From Actinernus sp. WN-2022 (taxonomy: Eukaryota > Cnidaria > Anthozoa > Actiniaria > Actinernidae), in contig JAOWCC010000019.1 of the NCBI GenBank assembly GCA_030867875.1, positions 33,151,976-33,215,975 on the forward strand: a stretch of DNA of 64,000 nt, written 5' to 3'. The notes below the pieces were generated by a model. It saw only the letters and a list, made by a program, of their open reading frames with translations. It had not been told where the DNA came from and searched no databases. Shown piece after piece: positions 45,401 through 57,400 of this stretch. The position numbers and the translations under genes are program-made. Each line of letters begins with the position of its first letter. Position 1 is the first letter of the stretch.

Positions 45401-48400
45401 GAGACGTCTGCGATTCGAGGACAAAAATGCCATACTGATGACGTAGCACGGCCAGGATCTGGTCACGTTATTTGATTGGCTAGTATGCCTAATTATCATA
45501 TGAGCCAATCAAATAACGCAACCAGATCCTGGCCGTGCTACGTCATCAGTATGGAATTTTTGGCCTCGAATCTCCCGATGCGAGACGGCTGTATTCGCAG
45601 GCTAAAGCAAAGCAAGCGGCATTAAATTGCGCTGAAGCCTCGAGAAGATTCGTTTTCCTAGATTAGAAAGACTCGTACCCAGTCTTGTCACGGTTAGCCG
45701 CTGGGTCCACAGGAGGGGGCTTGGTTGGATCGTATTCAGGTTCCTCGTCACCAGTCTTCGCCTCGGCCAACATAGCTGCAGCATCGGCGTCAACGTCGGG
45801 CTCCGGGCCTTCCCAGAATGTATCAAAGGGGGCGGCGAATTCGTGCTCCATGGGTTCCTCAGTCTCCTGCAACGGCAGTAGATATATTGCAATGAAAGTC
45901 ATCTTGGCCGTTTACACGTCATCCATAGCCATTGCGTCATCCTACTGACAAGCTTTTTCTCGGAAACATCCCTCCGCTAATGCAAAGAGGAATGAAAAAG
46001 AATGTTCTAATTTCATAATTGGTCAGTTCATAAGCCTATTTCATGAGCTATGATTGGTCATAAGCCTATTTCATGAGCTACGATTGGTCATAAGCCTATT
46101 TCATGAGCTATGATTGGTCATAAGCCTATTTCATGAGCTATGATTGGTCATAAGCCTATTTCATGAGCTATGATTGGTCATAAGCCTATTTCATGAGCTA
46201 TGATTGGTCATAAGCCTATTTCATGAGCTATGATTGGTCATAAGCTTATTTCATGAGCTATGATTGGTCATAAGCCTATTTCATGAGCTATGATTGGTCA
46301 TAAGCCTATTTCATGAGCTATGATTGGTCATAAGCCTATTTCATGAGCTAAAGAACCCATAACCAAGAGCGAGAATCTCCCATACTACCTCTATGCTACG
46401 GCATTTTTACAAGTTAGGTTATTTTTAGAACGGTTTCCCGCAATTCTTTGCGGGTACTCGCGCTGATATTTTATGCGGAGTACTTATTGATTGAGTGGGA
46501 GGGCCATGGGGAAATAATTGGCTCAAGGTCATGACATACGAACCTCGCGCCGTAAAAAAAACGACCGAGAGCCAAATATTAGGCAACCAGGACGACGACG
46601 GCTGTGACGACGAAACGAAGAAAAGTGTTTTCTCCGGAGATTTGGTGCTTACTATATCCTTTATGTTCCTCTATTAAAACTATCAGGTGGCCGGTCGCCT
46701 GAGTGGCTAGCGTAAAACCAGAAGTCAAAATTGTATCTGCTCCCGCGAGCATAGCAACGGTGTTGCATAGCAATAGAATGTGTCAATGAGCACTTAACGT
46801 GCAAGTAGCGCCATAAATCAACATTAACTCTTTTTGCCCCAAATTCTATTTCTGATATACTTCAATTGGCTAAATTAGTTTTCTTTGAGAGGCAGGAGCA
46901 GAAATTCAATCAGAATAAACGCTACCCGACTCAACTCTCTGAATTTCAACTCTGAATTTGCGGAATTGATTCATCTTGTGATGTCACTATGAAAACCTAA
47001 GGGATTTTATTGTAGCAGATTTCTCTTGGGGGGGAGTTGATTCATCTTATGACGTCACAGGGTCCACGAAAAGTAACCAAAATTAGGGATTAAATGCCAG
47101 AAATGTTACAAAATTTGCAAGATTAATACCTTTTTGTGAGAAACAAATACAATAGTACAATATAATATTTTATGTTTTTGACATGATACAACCAGGACGG
47201 AACGAATAAAAGTGTTCTCTCCCGAGATTTGGAGTTTACAATTTCCTTTATTTGCCTCTAGGTGCCTTTATAGCCAGATTTTCGAAAAATATGAGCAGGA
47301 CAGAGTTCCGTTCAGGCCGAACGATAAACGGTGACTACTTTCTTACGTTCGCGTTCTCCTTTGAACGTAAGATATGGAGTTCCACGTTCTGTTTTTTTTT
47401 TAGGAGAACGGTCCAAATGTAGGTCACTACGTGCAAACGTGCAGTTATCGGTATCTTGTCATTAAGGCTATTGTTTTATACATGTTACACGAGACAACTT
47501 TTAGCGCAACATCTAACTAGTACCTAGGCTCCTACTCCGACACCCTCGTTTAGAAACATGGCCGATAAGTGGAGTCTGTTTGTTGACGTAGCCTCGTTTC
47601 GGTGGGCGTAGCGAACAGGTTTCTGGGATGCCGTTACGCGAAAAGTCAACGGTGAGGGTGTTACACGAAGCAACTCCAACAAAACTCGCGCAACAATGTT
47701 GCAAGTTTTTGAAGGTAATTCAAAAACTTGCAACATGTTGCCGCAACGAAGATTGCGTTACAAATCTTCCAGCGCGCCATGTTAAACTATGTTGACTTTT
47801 CGCGCAACAATATTGCACAAAAAATCGTCGTTAAAAAATCGTTGCGTGTAACATCACCTAAGTTCCCTAATTCCTATTCGGCCCAACCTAACACAGTAAA
47901 TAAGACAGTTCTTTTTATCATATGACCACTTAGTCAAGTTCTCTTAAATGAGAATACCCATTCCCGGACGCGACGCCATATGTGATTTGAGTTTGTTGGT
48001 AACTCGCCCTTGCTCCGAGGGTTTTTCTCCGGGTTCTCCGGTTTTCCTCCCTCCGCAAAAACCAACACGCTAAATTCCAATTCGATCTGTGGATTAGCCG
48101 GGACCTGGCTTTGATCAGCCCCCATGGTTGTTTCAGGTCTCGTTAGAATTTCAGAGAATACATCAAGTAATAAACTGCATGAAAACGGCACGACATGACT
48201 ATGTCCTGGTTGTCACTGAAAAATTAATTAGCGCTAGATGTATTGTTCAATATATTATAGTACCAGTTTGAGGTTCTTAGTCTATATTTTTGTGTGCAAA
48301 TTCATGGTTGTGTGAATTAATTTTGGAGCTGAAATATGGAATGGTATCCCGCAATCAATCAAATCACTTAGCAAACCTCAATTTAAATCAAAGATCAGAG

Positions 48401-51400
48401 AAATGCTTTTCGACATACTTCAGAAAGAGGTCGACTACGTTGAGGTCTCCCAAATATTGTCTCAGATCAAATGTAAATAAATATAAAGACAGTAGTAGTG
48501 TTAGCTTATATCCTGCCTACATTAACCCTCATTCTTTTTGATAAACTGATAATTACACTTCTACGTTACAGAAAAGCTTCTGTTCTGTTCTGTACTGTAT
48601 TGTATTAATTGTTAGTGTAACCAAATCTTTTTTGTCCCCGCCTAGAATAGCTCTTAGTTCGCTAATTGCGGGTGACAATAATACTTGTAAACATTGATTA
48701 TCTATTAAAAGTTTGTTGTTGTTGTTTATATTTCCCATGTTTACACCATATCTGATATCCGCTACAAAGTACATCGCTTCGGCACAAAATCGCGACTAAA
48801 AAAAGCGTTTCAAGTGTGAACAGGAGGTCTAACCGTTCTGGTCTTCGTGCTGGCACAAAACCTATCCCATACGGTGTGAACATGGCTTAAAAAAGTTCGA
48901 CAGAAACCATTTTTCGACGATCCAAAAAAAGCATTCCATCTCAAATTTCGTTCTTACCATTTCGTATCATAAGCCTAAGTGCTTATGCTCCGTAATGGGT
49001 GGACGTACTTCGCGTCGCTCCGCTATTTTTATAGTGCACATACAAATATGGATAATATATGTCCTTCAAAGTTCAAGATATGACCATAGAGGGAACATGA
49101 ACGGCCTTGGACCGTATGTGACCGGGAAACAATCGCAAAGCATTGAGGAGATCGAGTTACCTTACAACCGAGTAAGTGGAGTAAGTCGCCATATTGAACT
49201 ATTAGGGACCTTAAGCACCAGGACGGGAGAGGACGACGGCGACGGCAAATCCGAGGGAGGACTGGGGCGAGAACGCCGTCGGGTCTCACCTGATCGAAGT
49301 AGTTAAGCAGCGATGCTACGGCAAACAGAGAACGCGAGAGTAAATTACTACGCAAATTCGTCATCGACATTTCAGCTCGCAAGGCTAACAACAAGTGGAG
49401 ATATTAACCCTAATCCTGGACCGAGAAGCGAAGGAAACAGCACAACCAAATGTTCAGAATGTTCAAGAACCATAGCTCGTAACCACAGAGCTTTATTGTG
49501 CAACACATGTAGAACCAACTTACACATTAAATGTGCAAATGTGCTGCCTAAGCAATACCGACAAATGCTACCGTTAGATAAAATAAACTGGAACTGCCCA
49601 ATATGCATAATCGCCAGAAATAACGAGAGGACCTTGACTTCCCAAGAATTACCGTTTTACGAAATATTCGATCTCATCGAAGAACACCCGGCTAAAGTGC
49701 AAGAGAATACGTCAAAACCTGATAACGAAAATTATCTAGAAAAGTTGGTTGAAAGTTTGGAGTCCTCCCCAAAAGACATACGCGTGGCTCACTTGAACAT
49801 TTGCAGTCTGAGAAATAAAATTGAAGAATTAAGGACTCTACAAAGGAACTGTAGGTTTGATATAATTGGGATTACAGAAAGCCATCTCGACAAAACTGTT
49901 CCCGATTCACACCTACACATAGATGGACTCAAGTTACTGCGCAAAGATAGAATTAATCGCAACAAAGAACACTTACGAGTAATACATCGAAAGGACCTGA
50001 ACATAACAGAGTTAGAAGCAATTTGGATCGAACTGAAATCCCCTCCCAATACAGCTCTATTTTCTGTTGTTTACCGGCCTCCTGATAACCGAGAATTCTT
50101 TGATGTATTTAATATGACTCTCGAGAAGGCTTGGTCGAAAACATCAAACATATTTGTGCTTGGAGATCTTAACTGCGACTATACTAATATTATAAATGAG
50201 TCGTATGCAGAAATTCAATCAAACACGAATAATCTGCGACGTATTTTTGATATGTTCAATATGCAAAATGTGATTACCACTGCTACCAGAATAACACCAA
50301 CAACAAGCAGATCTCATCATAACCACTAGGAAAGATTTGGTTTGCAAATCAGGAACCTTCCCCTTAGGGATCTCAGACCACCTGGTGTATGCTACATTAC
50401 GCCTGTTAACTAAAAGGCCGCCACCTAAAATCATAAACACTTGGGACTACAAGCGTATGAATGTAAAGGACTTTCAAGCGGATATTGAATCGGCTCCCTT
50501 CCACATCGCTAATGTCTTCGAAGATCCTGATGACATATTGTGGGCCTGGAATGATATGCGATACGCATGCACCGCGTAAAGTAATTAAAGTGCGAAGCTA
50601 CTCTTCACCCTGGATTAGCAGAAATATACGATTAAAAATGAACCGGCGATATAAATTATACAAGAAAGCTGTAGAAACAAAGGACCAGGAAATATGGACT
50701 AAATACAAGAAGCTGAGAAACGAAATTATATCGGACATTCGAAGAGCTAAGACGCGCTTTTTTAAGCAGAAAATAGATGAGGTGAAGACAACTACTGACT
50801 ACTGGAAATTGCTTACAAAGACAACCAATCCTAAAATACGTAAAGTAATTGGCCCCCTGAGACGCAATGATGGAAGTCTAGCAGTAGATGACGAAGAAAA
50901 AGCAAATTTAATGAATTCCCACTTCACCACAGTAGGAGACAATCAAGTGAAAAATCTCCCTAAATGCCAAAACCATACAGATGAACAGAGTCTACTATAA
51001 GTCTGACGGATAAAATGATTAGAAAGAAAATCGAGGCAGTGAAACCCAATAAGGCAACAGGCCCGGACAATATACCTCCCAAGTTATTAAAATTAGCAGG
51101 CCCTGCAATTACCGCACCACTAACTAGATTATACTTGGTGAGTGCAAACGCAGCCTTGGTTTTTAGCGAATGGAAGAAAGCACGATTAACACCAGTCTTT
51201 AAAAAAGATGATGAATCGGAGAGAGCCAATTACAGACCACTGTCAATCCTCAGTGTGCCGAGTAAAATAATGGAATCGTGTGTCGCAAACAAATTAGTAC
51301 AACACGTGATCACGGATAATAATTTAATAACTGACAAACAGTGGGCCTATCGAAAGGGTCATTCAACGGAACTATTGCTAGTGCACCTAACGGAAACTTG

Positions 51401-54400
51401 GAGACGGGCGTTAGACTCAAACTTGGTGATTGGCGTAGCTTTTGTCGACTTTAGTAAGGCATTCGACTGTGTCTCGCATACTACTTTAATGTATAAATTA
51501 CAAAACCACTTTAGCATAAATGGCACTTTATTATCATGGCTCAAGAACTATCTTAAAGACAGAACTCAATACACAGTCATGAATGGTAAACAATCAGATG
51601 TAGCGCGGGTCACGCGCGGAATTCCACAAGGGTCGGTAATAGGCCCGACATTATTCACATTGTACACAAATGACATGCCTACGGCAGTTACGTCAGGTAC
51701 AGTTTATATGTACGCTGACGATACAACTCTCTATTGTATTGGAGATACAGTCGATCAAGTAACAATGTCACTCAACAACGCGCTGAAAGAGCTGAGTACA
51801 TGGTGCACGGTAAATTCCTTTACGCCACATTCAACGAAGTGTGAAGCCATGATAATGTACAGAGGAACATTTATTGGACCTATGAATACACTAAACATAG
51901 GCGAAAATAGACTAAGATGGGTATCACACACAAGATTACTCGGAGTTATAATTGACGATAAACTTAATTGGACAAAACAGATTCTGGCAGTAAAAAAAGG
52001 TTTTATAAATAAGCTCAATTTACTGAAAAGAAGTTTTTTTTTTTGCCCAGACAGATGCTAATAGACCTTTATCTCAAGATAATCCAACCCTCTGTCACCT
52101 ATGCAATACCTGTGTGGGGAGGTTATAATTGTAAGGATATTTTTAATTCACTTGAAATACTACATTGTACAGCAGCAAGAATAATATGTAATCTGACCCG
52201 AGATATGCCCTCACAAGAAGTACTCACAAAAGTCGGGTGGGATACTCTATTTTATACATATAAGCTAAATATAGGTAAATTAATATTTAAAATATATAAC
52301 GAGTTAACGCCTCCAAGTATGTCCCACATTATTGATAAGGGAATTAATAAGTATAGCTTTAGAAGTAAGAACAGGCTTATTACACCTCGTTTCAACATAT
52401 ACTACATGAAACATTCTGTTGCTCACAGAGGTGCCATCTTATGGAACACCATATCCGAGAACATTGACGCAGCAACATGTACTACAAACACATATATGGA
52501 TAAGGCTAGAAAGATAGATACACTACATAACTTAGATTTTAACTTTACATCAGTGCAGACTCTCACTAAAGGAACTAAAGATTACATATATTATTGATAT
52601 TGTTACATTTTTAGCATTCTTAACTTTTTAGACATTTTATGATATTGTTACATTTTTAGCATTCTAACTTTTTAGACATTTTATGATTTATAAATGATTT
52701 AGCCACTTTTTTCAATGTATATAATTTTTATATTTATGTTACACACGACCCCACAAGCGGCGACGCTTTAATGTATATCGTGTTTAAATAAAAGTTATTG
52801 TATTATTGTATTGTATTGACGAAATAGTTGTCTTGGAGTCTAGTGAACAATTGTTTGAAATGTGGCTATTATTATCTCGCTATGTTTATGAGACTGGAAT
52901 TCTTTGTCGAGAGCTTAAAATTTGCGGCATAATATCGCGTCTTTGAAAAGCTTGTTTCTCGGCTTTTGTAAGTTAAACATTTTGAGTCTTGTGTTAAATG
53001 GCGAAATTCGATAACATTATTCTATTATAAGAAGAGAGAAGAAAGAAAATGAAGAAAAGTGTAAGCGAAACAGAAATAATGAGAAAAATAGGGTACATAC
53101 AAATACAGTACCGCTCGAGACTTGTATTCTGATTGGACCATTACACAGTAACAGTTTTTGTTACTGCTCGTTTTAAAGGTTAGGGTTTCTTGTAGTGATG
53201 GGTAAGCTAATACCGTGGCACTGTCTGGCTCAAACGTTCTGGAGCTGCACGAGATAACAAGTACCCTGGATTTCAGAGGCTGGATGAGATAAAAAGAGAA
53301 GAGAAGAAGAGAGAGAAGAAAAAGCAGCGAAAGAAGAGTCTCTGGTGTTATCCGTCGAGAATCTCACTTCCATGCGTTCAGTTTCATATCAAGAAAACAC
53401 GTCAAACCGGTTTTGCTCGGCCATTCGTAAGCCAATGAAAATTACTGGAACTGGTGCATGCGGATTTCACCTGCCACGCTATGTAAGCCTCACGAACTAT
53501 TTTACCACTAAATATTGTTTGACTTATTCACAAACATTGCTCGGCTAAGTCGCATTAACAGGCCATTAGACTATAACTTAGTGACCAAACATATATCCAA
53601 TAACATAGAAGTGGAAAATACTGTGTTTGCTAATGAAAGCCTACATGTCATGGCAGAAGTCTAATACCTGTCTGGAACCGATTTCTTCAATAAAAGGAGT
53701 AAAATAATCCCCCTACATCTCATTTGGAGAATGTTCTCACAAAAAACTAAAACTACAATAGCAAGAATATCTGTCATGTACACTGTCTCGCTTTCACTTT
53801 TCATGTTTTCGATTTTATTTTTGTCGAAGTTTGTGTAATTTCCAAACTAGAATGACACCATCTGTCTCTATTATAAATCTGAAGGCAGCCGACTAAAAGC
53901 TCTCACCTAACTTAAGTCATCAACTTTCAGCTATAGTAAACAGACAGGTATAGCCGAGTTTATCTATGTTGTATAAGGACTTCTTCTATGCGGACATCTA
54001 AAGCAGGAAACGAACCCCAGCACTCTGAATATCAACTTCCCTATGCTCTCAACTTTTACTTCATTCTACCAATTTCTTCACCTTACACTTTCTGGTACGG
54101 TAGCGTTGTAGTCCACTAAACCAGTCCAGATCAAAACAGGGTATCACTATAACTACAAGAGAGAGCAATACAGACGACAGTCGATAACCTTGGCAACAAC
54201 CTTCACCCGCGGGGGAATATAACTCTTAAAAGGCGAAAGAAGAAACAAAGTATCTGTCGACTTGAGAAAACTGCAGTTTTTCTGCTGTAATATTAACAGG
54301 TTTTCGGTCCGGACTTTCTACGGAGCATTAGCACAGCTTAGAAATGACAGTACCAAACAACTGCTCAGTTGATTTAACAGCTTCTTCAAACAGCGAAACT

Positions 54401-57400
54401 ATAACATCCTTTTGGTTGTATTTCATCTTGAGTTTGAACTCAATTCAAATTCTACTCGTCGCTGTGGGGAATTTGCTCATCTGTTGGGCGGTGTACAAAT
54501 ACGAAGTTTTGCGGACCCCGGCTAATACCCTGCTCGTGAGCCTGACAGTGGTCGATATGATGTTTATAGTTGTATTATCCTCTTGTATCGCTGTAGATAT
54601 CTTAGAAGACGCCCCGCGAGATGATTTCTGCTTCATATTCGTCACATTTTATAGAATCATTGTGATGGCGAGTATCTTTCACCTGAGCTGCATCAGTGTA
54701 GACAGACTGCTAGCGATCAAGTATCCACTGCGCTACAAGAACTGGGTGACAAATCGCCGAGCTGCTATCGTAGCATTCATCTTATGGATCGCGGCAATTC
54801 TCATTCCTATCGTTGAAATACTTCTCTCACCGTTAACACAAACGAACACCGGTGACTTATGGAAGGTCATGACCGGATGCTTCAAACCAAATCACGGTAC
54901 TAAACAAGAACTGAACTTAGAGCACATTATCGTCAACGTACTTGTAACCTTTGTCATCCCATTCTTAATAATGGTCATTTCTTATTCCTGTATATTCAAA
55001 ATATCTAGAAAACATTCCAAAGAGATCCAACCGTTTACAACTATCGAAGCGAGAAGGAAAATCGAGATGAAGGTTGCGAGGACTGTTGGGTTTATAGTAG
55101 GGACGTTTCTCGTACTGAATATCCCGCATATCGGGGTTTCATACTATGCCCTGCAAAGCCACCAAGGAGTATCACGTACTGTACTGTTAAATAATCTAGA
55201 CAAGATAATTCTAATTACGTGTAAATTCGCTTGTACTCCCGCGTGGATAAACCCCTTAGTTTACACATTAACAAACAAAGAATTTAAGGCCGCTTTTAAG
55301 AAAATATTCAAGAACATTTTAAGAAAAACTTGTTTCACGCAATCTATATGAAGCTGGCAAACGAACAGTCAAAATGTTATCATAACAGAGTAAGCCTTCT
55401 TCAACAAGTACTTTACAAACAGAAGACCACCAAGAACTTTTCGTACCAGACAACCGGAAAAATACTAACTTTTTTCTAGCAAACTACAATGGTTGTAAAT
55501 AATCGCAAAATGTTGAATAAAAAAATTGTGTTTAATCTGCCTCAGAAACTGTTTTCGATTCTTTTTCCCCGTGATATTCAGCTCTTTAGGTATCTTTGAT
55601 AATAAAAGTGTGCAAAGGAAAGCCATGTTGATGTTGTTTACAAAAAGGCTCGTTGCTGATTGGCTAACGTTTAAAAAGCCACTTTACTGCTGAAGTAGGG
55701 TTCGCTGCCCATTGGTCAGATCTATAGCGCAGGGAAAGTGCATTTGTTTAATACATCACTTTGCAGATAAACACGGACCTGGTGTGATTTCCAGTGCGGT
55801 TAATGGATGAACTGGGAATCGCTCAACGATGTATTCAATTGCAACTCTAAAATAGATGGCTTTTAGTCAGAAATTAGACCAATAGAAAAAAATGATAATT
55901 TACTCGATAATGAATGGTTCATTGTTAAAAGTAATCGAACTGAACCCTTTATAGACAAACGACTCGACCCTTTTTTTCAGGAATAATTCGTCTGGGCAAA
56001 CACATTTTTAAAGGAACAATATCTTTATACAACAAAAATAATACATCAAATTGTACAACAAATTATTATGTGAATTAAGGAAAGATTTATGGCTTTTTAC
56101 CTGTTAACACAAAGCAGCAAAACAACTACAACTAATGCATGTAAAGCCATGTAAAGCCATGTCAAAGGATTATCTAGTATATTATCACAAAGTTGAAACG
56201 GGCGTATACGGAAAGCGTTACACATTAGGGGAAGGGAAGTGAGGACCAAGTAGTACATTTATGGGGGAAACATGTGGCTTTGAAATGTTGCTATAATTTT
56301 GCACTCACAAACAGAAACTTGGCCTGAAATACATGCATCTTCTCGACTCGCGTTGAGAGCTCAATGTCCTTTTTCAGCAAGTTAATTAACCCATGCCTGT
56401 TGTGAAGTGCTTTAGCGCTGGAGGACGTCAAAAAGAGATGGAGCAAAATGAATAACATTATGATATCTTGTATTCCGTTCAAAGCCGATCGTTATTGCAA
56501 TATCAGTTCACACTTTAATAATATACATCATTACATGCAATGATTTTTCTAAGGGCAGCTGTATTTATGCTAAACACCAGTGCCAAATCGTGTAATACCA
56601 GTGCCGAATCATGTTATACCCGAGTGCCAAATCATGTAAGAGGGAACAAAATATATCCAACTAGAACTCATGAATTGGATTGACCGAGAGCCGGCAGTCT
56701 TTTCAAACTTTTGTAACAACGTAGAACAATAACAAGGAGAAATTTCCACATTTACAGCCAGGAGAAATTGAAAAACTGAAGCAAAATCCTTTGAAGAACA
56801 ACACGACAAAAAGCACAAATAAGTGGATGAATATTATTAACAAGTAATCATACGGTTTTTACGTGCAATTTTGGATTAATTTGAACTCGTGAGATGTTTC
56901 AAAGAACTCAAATTGCATTCGCCTTAGGGGCAGGGGCTCATGCAATTTTGAGACTCTCTGAAAAACGTACTCGTTCCAATTAATCCCGAATTGCACTTGA
57001 ACCCTTCCACATTTTGATTATTGTTTTATTATGTTCACCATTTCATAAATAGAGGATATTACATGGCCGCGCGGAGATAGGGTTTCTATCTTCGAGTGTT
57101 GGTGAAATATCTTACGAGTGAGATCCGCATCTCCAAGTGGCCATGTAATGTGGCCCGGCTGTTCGAAGCAAGGTTAAGCGATAACCCAGGGTTAAATCGC
57201 TAACCCTGGATTAAACTGTATAGATTGCAATTACAGATTTAGCGCTAACCTAGGGTTAATGTTAACCTTGCTTCGAACAACCCGGCCCTGTTTAATATAT
57301 AATTATCAATGAAATGCCAGTTTCAATCTCTTACTAAAAAGGCTAGAAAACTTTGAAAGCAAGCCATATTTTCAAAAGACTCTCAAAAGTGTTATCTTCA

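Larger units (their letters stand above)
49090..52825 (+). mobile_element. Near full-length LINE in a PARP intron
   Basis: The element contains, in order, a 2A-like motif, a PHD finger, an APE endonuclease, reverse transcriptase and the C-terminal tail, ending in TATTG repeats (about 52790-52817). Coding is spread over frames 49313-50329, about 50300-50560, 50485-51000, 51015-52061 and 52043-52597, so at least three frameshifts and one stop disable it. Organisation fits CR1-like elements. It lies on the plus strand, opposite to the PARP gene. Confidence 0.85.

Noticed and set aside
45685..45948. Plus-strand Ser/Ala-rich frame
   Set aside because: It is the antisense shadow of the PARP acidic linker exon.
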